Shown: positions 36,860 through 49,757, numbered from the stretch's first letter. The stretch: 64,000 bases of DNA from Jacaranda mimosifolia (GCA_018894105.1 CM032133.1:21280501-21344500); one strand, 5' to 3'. Numbers and translations: made by a program. Notes: generated by a model not told the origin, from the letters alone.

Positions 36860-38340
36860 ATTACTGGTGGGTTTCACTCCTACACTTAGCCTATATTTTT
36901 GGACTAGGACAACTTAAGTCCTTTAGTCAAAGAATCGACCACATTGTCTTTGGATCAAACAAAATTAATGGCCACAACCTTATCAAACATAAGCTCACTT
37001 ATAGATTTTAGTCTAACTTAGATGTGCCTTTTGGTTTTTTGATTAAACTTTGAACTCTGATATTTGCAATTGTGGTTTGGCTATCATAATGCACCACGAT
37101 AAAAAAAAGAGCTTAATAACCATGGGTAATTGGACCATCAACCCATGTAGCCACTCAACCTTTGTCCCAATTGTGTCCAAAGCACATAACTGTGCCTTAA
37201 ATGTAGATCTAGTTACCAAAGTCTGTTTAGTAGACTTCTAGGAGACAATGCCTCCACCCAAAGTAAATACATACCTTGTACACCAATTACTACAAGAGTT
37301 TTTGGCTCTCCAGCTTGCACTACTGTACCCTTCAAGTATAGTAGGGAATCTCCTATAATGCTAAGCAAGTGATGCTATGCCCTTTAGGTACTGAAGTACC
37401 TTATCCAAAGCCTCCCAATGGGTTCAATTGGGAAAACTTGTATATCTCGCCAACTTCGAGATTGTGAATGAAATATCCAATCTTGAGCCATTTGCAAGAT
37501 ATTGCATGCTCCTAATAATATGAGAATACCTCAATTGAGATATAAGAATACCGCTTTCATTTTTGAAAGGAGCCATCGAAGGATCATATGGTGTCTTAGC
37601 AATTCTACAATTCTTATAGCCAAATTTCTTGATAATATTCTCAACAACACGATATTGAGAAAGCTATACCCTCAGTTGACCAAATTAACTTGAGTCCAAG
37701 AATCAAATTAACCTTACCCATATCATTCATTTCAAACTTATTTTTCAAGTGTTACTTTATCTCATTGATAATCTCAAGATTAGAACCAATTAATAGAATA
37801 TCATCTATGTATAAGCATAGCACAAAACAAGCATCACCTTTAATGACACACTTATCATTCTCATTTACACTGAAACTAAATGACAAAGTAGTTTTATCAA
37901 ATTTTTCATGCCATTGCCCAGGTGCTTGTTTTAATCGATAGAAGGATTTGACAAGCTTGCAGACCTTTTGTTTGTTATCAGGAGCTACAAACCCTCAGGA
38001 TGATCCATATAAATCTCTTCCTCAAGATCATCATATATAGAAAAGCTGTTTTTACATCCATATGATGAATCGGGAAATCACATATGGAAGCCAGTGCAAT
38101 AAGCACCCGAATTATAGTCAACCAAGCAACCGGGGAATAGGTATCAAAGAAATCTATTCCCTCATTTTGTCTAAAGCCTTTGGCGACTAATCTGACCTTA
38201 AACTTGTTTATGGTTCCATCAGACTTAAGTTTTTTTTAAAGATCCATTTATATCTAATCATAGGGCACCCTGGAGATAGATCGACTAATTCCCATATCCC
38301 ATTAGAGATAATAAAATTTATCTCACTTTTGATAGATGCC
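36860..38340 (-). pseudogene. Copia reverse transcriptase and RNase H region, degenerate
   Basis: Across shifting frames on the minus strand I read KWIFKKKLKSDGTINKF near 38240, VAKGFRQNEGIDFFDTYSP near 38160, HHMDVKTAF near 38060, SFYRLKQAPGQWHEKF near 37930 and the catalytic block YIDDILLIGS near 37800. The RNase H end (LKSISELMFDKVVAINFV, then a stop, then SKDNVVDSLTKGL) lies near 37010-36910. This order, with integrase upstream, defines Ty1/copia. Stops and frameshifts make it non-functional. Confidence 0.82.
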
Positions 38341-38639
38341 TTCTAATGCTTGGCTTCTGATGAGGCCATAGCATCTTTGAAAGTCATAGGATCATCCTCG
38401 ATATTGTAAGTGATGAAATCACTTCCAAAATCCTTGACGACTTTAGTTCTCTTACTTCGTCTAGGTTCATTTGATTCTTTAGCTCATATAGATGTTGAAC
38501 CAGAACTACTTGGATTAACCCCCACATTTGATATCTTTTCCACATGTTCAGAAATAGAGGTCGATGTAAGAGCTGAATCTAAAGAAACATCATGAGGTGT
38601 TAATGTTTTCAGGGGAAACACATCCTTAAAGAATGCGGT

Positions 38640-39900
38640 ATGACAAAATTCCACTATTATGTTAACCTCTATGCTAGGGATTTCAGGACTTAATTACCAA
38701 AAATCTCAAGCGTAGCTTGTTTCCAAATAGCCCAAAAAGACCGCATCAACAGTTTTGGGATCAAGTTTTTCCTCTTGTGTTCTGGGACTAGAACTTTTGC
38801 AAGACAGCTCTACACTCAAAAATGTTTTAAGCTAGGTCTTCTACTTTTTCAGAATTCAAACGGAGTGCACTCTTTATGTTTTAGAGAGACTCTATTCAGA
38901 ATATGGCAAGCCATATTCAAAGCCTCTCCCCACATATATTTTGGCAGTCTAGAATTCAAAAGAAGACTGTTAATCAAATATTTAAAAGTTTCATTCTTTC
39001 ATTCTACTACCCCATTAGATAAGGGAGAGTAAGGAGGAGTCTCTTCATGAATAATGTTAGAGTTTCATCAATATTCATCAAAAGGATTTGACTCATACTC
39101 TCCTCCTCTATCTGATCTTAACCTTTTAAGTTTCTTACCAGTTTGATTTTCGGCTTCATTTTTGAAAATGATAAAATTTTAAAGTGTTTTATACGTATAT
39201 TTTAATAGATAAACATAACAATACCTACTGTAATAATCTCTAAAGGTAATAAAGTATCTTTTATGATCTTTAGTTAAGATCCCATTGAACTCACAAATAT
39301 CCGTGTGCATAAGCTCAAGTAATTCAGAATTTCTTTCAATCAATTGGTAATGTTTTCTTACTTGTTTAGTTGCATTACATATTTGACATTTGTGACTACG
39401 TTCATTATTATGTTTAGATATTAAATTCAAGTTCATTATGCGTTTAACAAAACCAAAACTTAAATGACCTAAATGATTATGCCATACATCAGAATTTTCA
39501 GCAGTATTCACCAAGGATTTAGAATACACATTCTTATTAGAAGACTTGGAACCAACATTCTCAACCCTTACTTTAAACAAACCATCAAACAAATAGTCCT
39601 TTCCAATAAACAAACCATAATGTTGAATTACAGCTTTATTGAATTTAAAAGTAAGCACATAGCCTTCTCTAACTGTTACATAACCACTTATAATCTTTCT
39701 TCATACAGTTAGGACGTGGTTCACCCTCTGTAGATATAGTATGCACCCCGAAGGAAGCTTCAAGTCCACGCGCCCTATCCCAAGCACTTTAGCAGCATTA
39801 GAATTCCCCATCGCCATGGATTTTCCATCAACTTGATAGTAAGATACAAATAGCAATTTATCAGCACAAATGTGTGCATTTACCCTAGTGTCCATTAACT
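38640..39900 (-). pseudogene. Copia protease and integrase region, degenerate
   Basis: The protease fragment at 39701-39895 reads DTRVNAHICADKLLFVS. The family active site DTG/DSG has become DTR, so catalysis is lost. The integrase zinc region (39179-39658) has WHNHLGHLSFGFVKRIM and CQICNATKQ, giving the HHCC set, followed by the core start MHTDICEFNG. Integrase continues below 39179 with RLRSDRGGEYES near 39100 and ETPPYSP near 39025. A stop breaks the frame between these blocks. Confidence 0.82.
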
Positions 39901-39959
39901 AATCAAAAGGTTCATAAACAGTACAAACTTCAGGTTTTAAAGTTACGTACCCATCAATG

Positions 39960-40879
39960 GTTGTCTCTGGAGCTTTAGCATTGCTAGTCTTCCCAACAAC
40001 CATGTTGACCACTACGGGGGCAGCAGAGTTGAGTTTGGCTTTAGGTTTCTTTGAAGGACAGTTCTTAGCCTAGTGGCCTACTTGCCTACAATTCCAGCAT
40101 GATTTGTTTACTTTTGGTTTCTTAGCTTTAACTTTGCCCTTACTGATGGTCTTAGAGTTTGAGTTTAGTTGATTCATTGTATTGTTTTTCTTCTTCCTTT
40201 TAGTTACCATGTTTTCCTTAGGTTGGTGCTCAATAGGAACTCCATGAGTTTGATTCCGGTGTTCCTCCTTAATGCTTATGACAATCATAAGATTATCCAG
40301 GGACAACTTCACTTTCTAATGCTTGAGTGTTATTCCAAAACTTTCCCAAGACTTGGGAAATTTATCCACTATGGACATGATCGAAAACTTCTCAGGCAGT
40401 TTCATATGAGCATCAGCGAGGCCATCTTCAAGGTTGATCAGTTTATCTGTCTATTCAATTACAGACTTTCCCTTAACCATTTGATATTTTATGAACTTGG
40501 AAACAACATACTTCTTGAGCCCTTGCTCTTCGATATTATTTTTCCAGTCCAACTCATCCTATAGCAATTTAGCAGTGTATGAGTTAAAGCAGTATACATA
40601 AAAGAGAACATTTAACATTGACAACAAAATTATCCCCTAACCTAATTGATCTCTCTTAGTCCACTCAGCTATTTTAACTATTTTGGGATCGTTATCAGTT
40701 GGTTCAGGTCTAGTAACTTGAATTACTGAAAGAAGACCTTTCATCGTGAGCCATATTTTCATTTACTATTGCCAACATTTGAAAAACTGACCCTTGATGT
40801 TTTCTAGCAAGCTAGATAGGTCGACTTTGTAAGACAACAGAGAACCAGCATCTAAACCACTCTCAGAAGAAGATGCCAT
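39960..40879 (-). pseudogene. Copia gag (copy B), degenerate
   Basis: The frame starts MASSSESGLDAGSLLS at 40879 and continues with gag-type sequence (LSLDNLMIVISIKEEH near 40300). It includes a CX2CX4HX4C zinc knuckle read as CWNCRQVGH, then a stop, then AKNC at 40050-40115. Further stops interrupt it (for example near 40460). Gag proteins coat the element RNA in virus-like particles. This copy cannot make a full-length protein. Confidence 0.75.
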
Positions 40880-42065
40880 TTTAAAAAATAATGCAGTTTA
40901 AAAACAAACACTAGAGATAATTTCTTCAAGATTGTTGGAAACAGGCAAATTTTTTAAACAATAGTTTTCAATTATAAAATCGTTTATAATCACAGGAACA
41001 ATATTTGTAAAACCAATAATATAAGTATTTTCGAAAAAAACATGTAATATAACAAATATTCCAATAATTCAATGGCAATTCAGTTTGAACAAGCATAAAT
41101 CCAATTTGGAATATAACAATACCAAAACTGAGTCAGTATTATAAACAAAAACTTATATCTAAGTTCTGTATCGTAGCAGAACTTGTTGCAAGACTGAAGC
41201 ACCAATTACTGGTTTGTCTTGAAGAAATTATTACCCCTCATTGGTGCAAAGTATACTTCAGAACTGTCTCTAGGATATAATAGTCCAGAAGCTTTTTGTT
41301 ACATTCCAGAACAGCTCCACTTTGAATACTACTCAGTCGCCGAAATCTGGTAGCACAACACTAATAGTATACTAAAAGTGTAAAGCAAATAATATTTCTG
41401 TATAGCAGAAAGAGAGGGAGGGGAACAGATATTTAGATTTTGCTGTGGTGTTTAGTAGGCTTATATAGGCAAGAGGGGTGGCCAAAAACATGTCCAGATT
41501 CATTTTAGACCAGGTGCAAAGCACCTGTAACTGCAAAACCATTTCTAGACTATTTTTGTAGCTACAAAAATGGTTGAAATGGTTCTACACAATAAAATTA
41601 GACATAAAACAAGGTTTACCTTATTTTGAATTCAAATTTGATTTTAAATTTTAAATTCCAAATAAAATTGAAATTTACAGCAAAAAGATTAATCCGAGAC
41701 AATACTCCTAAACACACATTGACGGGCTGGATGCAGTCACGGTGTGCGCATGTGGGCACACTCTTATGAGTCTCTTAATTAATACTTTATCAAGCACCAA
41801 TACTTGAACTGCATATAAGGTGCTCTTCATTTGGAAAAACTTTCAACGTGGGATAAGTGGTCTAATATTAGGCACAAGAGCCTTTTATACACTTTATCTC
41901 ATAACCAATATGGGATTCCCCCACATTCATAATCTTTTGTCCTTTTGTTTCCCTCTTCACATTTCTACAAAACTTATGGATTCCAAGTAAATTGGCATCA
42001 ATCCATAAAGTTAAATCACTTCTTAAACATGTAATTAACCTCAAATCTCAATTGATTTGATGTCA

Positions 42066-43291
42066 ATTACAACATTGAAACCAATGCTAGGTAAGGCTAT
42101 TAACCAAAAAAATGATATATATTTAGAATATTCAGATAAGTAGTATGTACCACTTGAGCCAAGTCCATCACAAGAATAATCAAAATTTACTTTATATGTT
42201 TCAATCTATTTGAAGTCCCACTTAAATGCATCATTGCATTGATGCTATTGCTACCTTAGCCCATAGAAAGCTAGGAAGGTGCTCCTAGTAATATTTATAT
42301 GGTAACTGATATTTGAAGGATTGGATAATGTTATAGTGGATCGAGTGTAATACAGCAGTCCACTTATATTCGTTCAATTGCATGGGGTTGAGTGGTTTTC
42401 ATCACCCAATCTCATACAATCCAACGGCTTCATATTACTTAAATAAATGCAGGCTTCATATTACCTAAAGAAGTGTATTGAGTCTTATATTCTATCCCAT
42501 AGGCGACTCTGGCCTGCACAAAAAGTTGTTTCCCTATCTTTTTGAATGGAAAGACTCAATGCAGTCTTTGTGCCTTACTTATTTTTCTTCCAATAGCTTC
42601 TTTTATCCCATAGTAACATCTTATAAATTTATAATCTTATTTATCCAAATATTTTTAAGAGTTTATTTTTTAAATACAATATAATATAAATTTAAAAATA
42701 TCTTATTATAAAATATAAAAATTTATAAGGCATTTTAAATAAATATGGCCAAATACCCTCTAATTGGTGTCTAGTTCAATGCAAGATATCTCATACACAT
42801 TTCAAGTTAATTGGTTAGCAATAAAATCTTAACCTTGCAACTCAGGTTAAAGTCTTAAAACTGTATGAGCATATTAGGTTCAAGTTCAATACATGTTTCG
42901 TGTCAATCTCATTATTTGAGTTTGTTATATTATTATTACTATTATTCCGAATTATATTTATTGACACTACAGACAAAATGAGTTATTGCTATCCATTTAA
43001 TTATGACACTTGTAATATTAATGTATATATCACTAAATTTACATAGGGGGACGCCCAATTTTATTTTAAACTATCATTACACATTTATCATGACACATAT
43101 AGTGATATTATGACACATTTTAGTCTAACAGGGATTATTGTCACGACTTTTCTAATGACACAATTAGTTGGTATACAAATAGTTTAGACTAAGTGTAATG
43201 AAGATTATTGTTCCAACTTTTTAATGCAATTAGATAACGTAGAACAGCTTAAACGTTATAATAGTTTACTTAAATATTATGACATTTTTTA
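42066..43291. other. Intergenic stretch with MITE remnants
   Basis: No gene is supported. The segment ending near 42764 (TTTAAATAAATATGGCCAAATACCC) matches the right end of the 7179-7542 MITE, so a decayed copy lies at about 42600-42764. A CACTACAGACAAAAT word near 42964 resembles a CACTA-type terminus, but no partner end was found. Confidence 0.4.
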
Positions 43292-43292
43292 G

Positions 43293-44583
43293 GGGTAAAA
43301 TAGTTTTTACCCCCATATGATAATGAAAAAGAGCAAAAAGACCCCCTATGAAAAAAAAAAAGGCAAAAAACCTCCTTGTGATTTTGAAAAAATAGCACAC
43401 CGCCCCCTCCCTGTGATTTGCTGCAATTTAGCCATAATTTTAATGTATAAGGACTATACGACCCCTAATTATTTCATATATTTTTAATTTTATTTATTTA
43501 TTCTTTTTAAATATATTTTTATATATCTTCTTTCTTTTATTCTTTTTAAATATAATTTCATTTAATTTTATTCTTTTATTTATTTATTATTTTTTATTTT
43601 TAAATTTAAAAACTATTTTAACTTTCATCTTTCTATTTATTCAATTTTTTATTTTTATATAAATATAAAAAATATATATAGAAATATAATATATTATAAA
43701 TACATTAATATATTTATGTATATATTTATATAAAATAAAAATAAATATATCAATTAACAAACATAAACATAATATAAATAATATATATATAGAAATATAA
43801 TATATTATAAATACGTTAATATATTTATGTATGTATTTTATATAATATAATATATAAATAAATAAAACAAAACATAAATACACCCGACCCACCCCACCCC
43901 AACCCAAATCGTTGCCTCTGTGAGTGCCAGTCATGGCCGGCGCCGTCCACAGCTGGCCATGGCTGCGTTCATAGAGGCGACCATGGTTGCCTCGCAGGCC
44001 GGCGCCGTCTGCAACCACAGAGGCGACCATGGCCGCCCGTGAACGTGATCATGGCCAGTCTGTAGCCGGCCACGGTGGCTGCGTTCACAGCCTGCGCGGG
44101 CCACCCGCGAACTTGGTAGTGGTCGATCTGCGATTGGCCATGGCGGCCGTCGATCGGCGGTGGTAGGATGGGGAAGGATTGCCCCGGGGGGGGGGGGGAG
44201 GGTTGGAACAGGGGAAGTTGCAGGTTTATATATATGTATCTATAATACATACATATATTTAATTTAACTATATATAAATATAGTTATATATATAAATATA
44301 TGTATAATATTTTATATTTTTATAGTTAGAAGTAATCTGAGCCATTGATTTTTTTTAATTCATCCAACGGTTGATATTTAAGGGTAAAATTGATATTTTA
44401 ACCACAAAAACCCTAAAACAATCGCACTTGTCGCGCGTGAATTACACCACGAGACAGAGGGGGGTAATTTGCTATTTTTTCAAAATCACAAGGAGGTTCT
44501 TTACTTCTTTGCCTATTTTTTTTTCACAGGGGGTCTTTTTGCTCTTTTCCATTATCACAAGGGGGTAAAAACTATTTTACCCC
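43293..44583. mobile_element. Mutator-like long-TIR element with GC-rich core
   Basis: Arms of about 110 bases are inverted: GGGTAAAATAGTTTTTACCC onward at the left, and the matching CTATTTTACCC end at the right. Shared words include AAAGAGCAAAAAGACCCCC, AGGAGGTT and CAAAATCACAAGG. ATTTTTTAG flanks both ends (43284-43292 and 44584-44592), a 9-bp target duplication typical of Mutator-like elements. The core has AT-rich blocks around a GC island (about 43890-44200) and a run of 13 G (44186-44198). Frames in the island are compositional. No transposase is seen. Confidence 0.82.
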
Positions 44584-44592
44584 ATTTTTTAG

Positions 44593-46392
44593 TGTCACAA
44601 GAGATATATATATATATATATATATTAATGTGATTATTGATGAATATATATATTTTTTAAGTTGTGCTACACCACCACTCTATATATTGCAGCTGATTTT
44701 TCTTAAATTTATTATTATTATTAGATGGGGATATGAAAGAATGAGACCAAGTTTTTGCATGGATCCACAAGACATGCAGGCATTCAATGATTAATGGAGA
44801 TATACTAATTAATAGGGATTAATCATTCATTTGGCTATTTTCAGTGCTGTTCTGGGGACACATCGCAATGACATATAATTCAGTTAATCAGTCAAATTAA
44901 TCTTAATATATATCTACTGCAGATTGAATTCATTCTTACATGCATCTAAACAAATCCTGACTCATACGAGCGAGATTGCAAGTACCAATTGTAAATCTAT
45001 AAAATATCATGCACATAATGCCCTATATTTACTTCTAAGTAACTTCATTTTGATTGATGAAGCACAAGAATTTGCCTAAATTAATTAATTAATTATATTT
45101 AGTTCAAGGTGTTTCGCCAATTCATCTAAATAATCCTCACTAATGTAAGATTAACCTTAAAACGTAACCTCAATCATAAAACTCTAATTTTTTCTAGGAA
45201 ATTTAAGCCTCATACGATGTGGAATGAGTAGGTAATGCATTTTAGTTTTGAGCATTTATCAAAGAATGGACTTTGAGCTTAAATCACTCTAAAAATTAGT
45301 TCAAGAGGTAAGGTCCAAGGCCATATATTGAGACTACTACTCATTTAATTTAATGATGTGAGAATCTAACATGCCTCCAGGCTCAGAAATGAATATTTGG
45401 AGCATGAAATAGCATAAAATGGGTGGCCAAAATAATACTGGATAGCCCAACACTAAAAATGGATGACTCTAATATCATTCCAAAAAATGGACATTGGATC
45501 TAACTCATCTCAAACGTTAGCTCAAGGGGTGAAAATTATCCAATACCATATATATAGGATTATTATTCATTTATTTTATTGATGCGGGAATTTAACAACG
45601 TACATTTGAAAAGTCAGAAGTACAAAAAGTTTGATTTTTGTAAGGAGTTAAGGTCGCTATATATATTTGGAAATGTCATAATCAAATTAATAACTTTTTA
45701 ATTAATTTGTGAAAGTAGTTTATCTTAAAAGTTTTTAATATTTCTTTTCTTTTTTTAATTTATAATACATGCAGACTCGCACCCATAATTCGTTAGTTGT
45801 TGAACAATCCCACCTTCATTTTTTAGGTTGGATTTTCATTGCTCAACAAAAAGATTTTGTCAATATATATATATTTATTATTTATATAAATGGTCTTTTA
45901 GTCGATTGTATCCAAAAAATTATGAACGTCCAAGAACGTATTTCATAGCCATATGCTCTAATTATTTGAAGTTTGAACTATAGGCTATATATTAGGCCAT
46001 TTACTTAGTTGTTCTTGAAGTATCCTCGAAAACAACATCAGATTGAACAAATGATCTTCATATGTATGTATATTTATTTATTTATATGGTTGCTTAATAC
46101 TGTAATTAAGATTAGAGCCTGAAGCGATCAAAGTTAATTGAATTATAGAATCCCAAATTGAAGAGACATGAGGGTACAAGACAGCTATTAATTTGAGGTG
46201 CATCTGACAACTTCAATTACAACTAACAATGTCTTGTTTTTGCATTTAGTTTCAAATGTTAGGGATTCCAAAAACCATTCTATATGGGATTGGGCATGTG
46301 ATAAGCCATGTGCACCTGATTAATCCCACATATATATATACATATATATACATGATCTTTGGTTCCTATTGCGGCCTATACATATACATATA
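44593..46392. other. Intergenic stretch containing a diverged duplication
   Basis: No gene is supported. A (TA)n run lies near 44605-44624. Two related ~115-base segments lie at about 45262-45374 and 45480-45599 in direct orientation. Both contain AATGGAC-TT, a CTCAAG/TTCAAGAGGTAAGG-type word and a GATGTGAGAAT/GATGCGGGAAT-type end. They resemble a dispersed plant repeat inserted or duplicated twice. Confidence 0.4.
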
Positions 46393-46864
46393 GGGCTTGT
46401 TTGCTTGGGTATATAGGATTAGGAGGGATTAATATGCTAGTGATACATAAGCTACAAATAATATCCAAAATCATGTAATCTATTGTTTGCTTGGATTTTA
46501 GAAATTAGTGATATCCACTGCTTAATACTATCTAATGTTTGGTTGGCAAGATTGCTCAATGTGATTACACTTTGTAATGTTCAAAATGTTCTGACTTCTA
46601 AGAAGGTGAATTTTCAAAATTTGGCAGAAGGCGTTGAAGATACGATTTTTATGAGGGTAAGAATGTCATTTTCATTTTTTATCAGATCAAATTTGAAAGC
46701 ATGGAAAATGGATCTAGCCAAAATGACTTGATCCATAAATCAGCCTGGCCCATGATACCATGTCGGGCCGCATAGGTATCATGTGCCATAAAAATGTGAA
46801 GCAAACAAGAGATAAAACTTGAAAATGGATCTATCAAGCTTTATCCAATGAAGCAAACAAGCCC
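46393..46864. mobile_element. MITE with GGGCTTGTTTGCTT terminal inverted repeats
   Basis: The 472-bp element begins GGGCTTGTTTGCTT and ends AAGCAAACAAGCCC, a perfect 14-bp inverted repeat. ATA lies outside both ends, a possible 3-bp target duplication, as in PIF/Harbinger (Tourist-type) MITEs, whose usual target is TTA/TAA. An extra inner copy of AAGCAAACAAG lies at 46799-46809. The frame 46483-46731 inside shows no transposase motif. Confidence 0.75.
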
Positions 46865-48390
46865 ATAGTGAACCTATTTCTTTATCCCAAATTTTATTCA
46901 CACTTGTAAAAAATTTAAATTATCTGAAATAAATGTTGTGTTGACATTAGTTGTCACTGAACGTAGATGGAATAATTAACAACTGTAATAACAAGTTTAG
47001 CCTGGCAACGAACAGTGATGATTACTTGACTAATGCAAAATACGTTAAGGCACTAATAATTCAGCCAGACGTGGTCAACGACTAGTGGTTTTTTATATTG
47101 TTGATTGATGTATTTAAATTATCAGAATCGTTGACGATTATAATAATACAGTTTAGTTTGAATTTTTTTTTGAAAACAAATAAACTTAAATACTAATGAT
47201 CATGAAGTACATCTACTTTTATTTATCTATTGTTTAAACTAATTACTGATTTCATGTATAAATCCACTAATTGATTTAGTGCCATTAAAGCCAGTACGTG
47301 GTAGAATCTACAGCTCCATTTGTTGGACTCGACATGCGTGCGTGTACGGAAATGTAGTAAATACCCCACTTTTTGGAGTCTACGTATATGTACGGAGACG
47401 TAGTATACATCTGTGGGGTCAAAGTACGCAAGCATTGCACATTTTAGTTTCTAATTACATTAAGCTGATCAAAGTTGAAGTAAGAGATTTATACTCTTTA
47501 ATAAGCATTAACTCCTTTTTCTGTTTTCGAGTGTTTTTTTTTTTTTTTTAAATGTTCTTGTTATTATTTTTTAATCCTCATCCTCTTAACTATAGTTCAT
47601 ACATGTATAGATTGAATAGTATTACAACCCACTATTGTCTCTAACTCTACTACTACCACGCACTTTACAATTTTCTTACTTTTATCTATTTAAAATTCAA
47701 ATTAATACATCGAAATTATTTAAAAAATTATAGTATTATATAAAAAATCATATTCATTTATTTATTTTATACTATAAAAATTTTAGCACATACGTAGAGT
47801 GTATTAAAATTTTTGTTCTGAATAATCATCAGCAAAAATGACGTGTACAATGAGTTTGAATTGAAACTTCCTAATTTATACATTATTATTTGATTTGTAA
47901 GAGTGTAACTAATTTAAAATTAATTGTTTAATGCTTACATGACTCAATACTTTAGGCACATTGTTGTATAGTTCGGCTGTATGCGACCATTAAATATAGA
48001 AGACGTGATACTTTTTATTCATTGTTGCTTAATTTTGGATGTATAGAGCCATTAAATGTATAAGAAAATAAAGTTGTACATTTGCTAATAACTATATATT
48101 TTGGCTTAATGATACACTCTCATGATCATGGCAATTTGATCGATCAAAGGAACTAAAAAAATATGTAAAAGGGATTCATTCATTTTGAGTGAAATTTTTT
48201 GGAGATTTTACAGAGGCGCCTGATTTAGCTTCCGGCTCCAATGATACAACTTGAATACGTGGAATGCAAACAAGAAGTTGATAATTTTTACTTGCATTAA
48301 TTTCGAACACCCTTAATAATATCAAATTATAGTACTTCTGTAAGTTAATACAGTAATTTAACTATGTTCATATTTTGAGGTTCTTGTTCC
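46865..48390. other. Intergenic stretch and 3' flank of the bHLH gene
   Basis: No gene is supported. A T run lies at about 47535-47550. The two frames around 47223-47551 are opposite-strand shadows of each other, without a domain. Bases just below 48391 should hold the 3' UTR of the bHLH gene. Confidence 0.4.
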
Positions 48391-49757
48391 TCATTTGGAG
48401 GTCGAGTTTCGGTCTCTTTGAGACGCAGCGAGTATGGCATCAATGGCTTCTTTAACCTGAGAAAGATTCGGAGCTTTTCCACCTTGTGCAGGCCAAAACT
48501 CATCAGCTGCCAAAACCTAAACATTTTATTACATAGTCATCATCGGAAATATAATAATTAGATTTTGGAATAATCTGGAACTATCTCTCCTCTTAATTAT
48601 ATAAAATTACTTAAAGATTAATTACCTTCACTTGCATCTGCAGAAACTTAACATAGCTGATTGCTTTTTCCAGCATTGTGACCAAATCAACCTGAATACA
48701 TAACACATAAAATTAGGACAATGAAAACAAATTAAGTAGAAAATATATTCACTTCACAATTTGGTAGCTATTATAATTAATATATACCTTGGAACCATTT
48801 GGAACAAGTTCTTGAAGCACCTTTAGCCGCTCACTGATTCGTTCTCTTCGATTCTATAACAAAAAACATTAATCTTTTTAATCAGCCTACAACATTTCCT
48901 TTTCATTGCTCTTGAATATTTTGTGCTTAAACTTCTGCATAAAACTCTTTGAATACTCCAGAAAGACGCAAACCTTGGCTGCAAGGCTCTGTGGATCCTT
49001 TGATGTCGATTCCAACTTTGGTTTGGGTTTCACACATTGCTTCTTGGGAGCTTGCGTACTCTCTCCCTGAAACAGATGATCCCATTTGTTAGGAAATCAA
49101 TTGCTTTTTTCCTTCATCAGAATAACTGAAAGTTAGAACTTTTACCGAAGATGGACGTTTATTGCGGCTTGTTTCTTTTGTATCTAACTCTCTGACTGCA
49201 TTAGCCTCTTGATCACTCAGCCACGGTAGATGCACTCCCCTACTTGGGGCACCACCATAGCCGGCGGCAGCATGACTGGTGGTGGGATTGATCAGCTGAG
49301 TCTGATAACTACTAGGATACAAATCTTCTTCCCAAAATGGATATTCATTTTCATCTCCAAGCATTTTAGTGTACGAATTACTGGGCAGGGCGCTTTTGGC
49401 ATGCTCAAAGCTGAGCAATGATCCATTGGCATGAATGAAATTGCCATATTCGGGCTTGAAGCTGATCACAGAATGACCCTCAGATAAATTATAAGCTGCG
49501 ACTTGGTACCCTAATCCATTAGAGTTTGTGCTGCTGGGACTAGACACTGAAGAAGAATTGCTCGTCGTAAAATTCTTGGCAGGCCCGCATGCCTTTTCCG
49601 GGCTCTCGGGCTCTTGACAAATGCTTTCCTTGTGATCATCCATCCCATAAACATCCAAACAATGCCCACCAAAACTGTGATCGTATAAAGAACTAGCTTG
49701 GATTATAGGCATGGTTGTTGAATCATTAGGCATATGGTTTTTGCTGGCTAGTGCCAT
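48391..49757 (-). CDS. bHLH transcription factor, RHD6/RSL1 class I
   Basis: Five exons on the minus strand, 49757-49146, 49066-48974, 48853-48788, 48691-48626 and 48516-48391, all phase 0, give 320 residues. Each intron has GT at its 5' end and AG at its 3' end. Exon 1 encodes a Ser/Asn-rich region with PFWEEDLYPSSYQ and HLPWLSDQEA. Exons 2-4 carry the bHLH domain (about 227-279): KDPQSLAAK, NRRERISERLKVLQELVPN and VDLVTMLEKAISYVKFLQMQ. Exon 5 gives the class I tail VLAADEFWPAQGGKAP. This tail and the basic region match the Arabidopsis RHD6 and RSL1 pair, which start root-hair development, better than the RSL2/4 class. A nuclear E-box-binding role follows from the family; root-hair function here is inferred. 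A possible TATA-like TATTTATAG (minus strand, near 49866-49874) lies about 110 bases upstream of the ATG. Confidence 0.94.

Larger units (their letters stand above)
36623..42065 (-). mobile_element. Ty1/copia retrotransposon, minus strand, degenerate (5' LTR to end of pol)
   Basis: Reading the minus strand from 42065: a 5' LTR beginning TGACATCAAATCAATTGAG with a TATATAAG box (plus-strand 41460-41467), a leader, gag from an ATG at 40879, then protease, integrase, reverse transcriptase and RNase H in the copia order, ending near 36850. The 3' LTR is the high end of copy A (starting at 36622). LTR 3' ends and the primer binding site could not be fixed, because the repeated unit continues through the leader. 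Stops occur in every domain. Confidence 0.85.

Noticed and set aside
42964..43100. CACTACAGACAAAAT as a CACTA transposon end
   Set aside because: No inverted partner end or 3-bp target duplication was found, and the terminal word is imperfect.
43641..44250. Overlapping minus-strand frames in the GC island and TA-rich part of the 43293 element
   Set aside because: Tyr/Ile-rich runs from TATA repeats and GC-island composition explain them. No motif and no start context.
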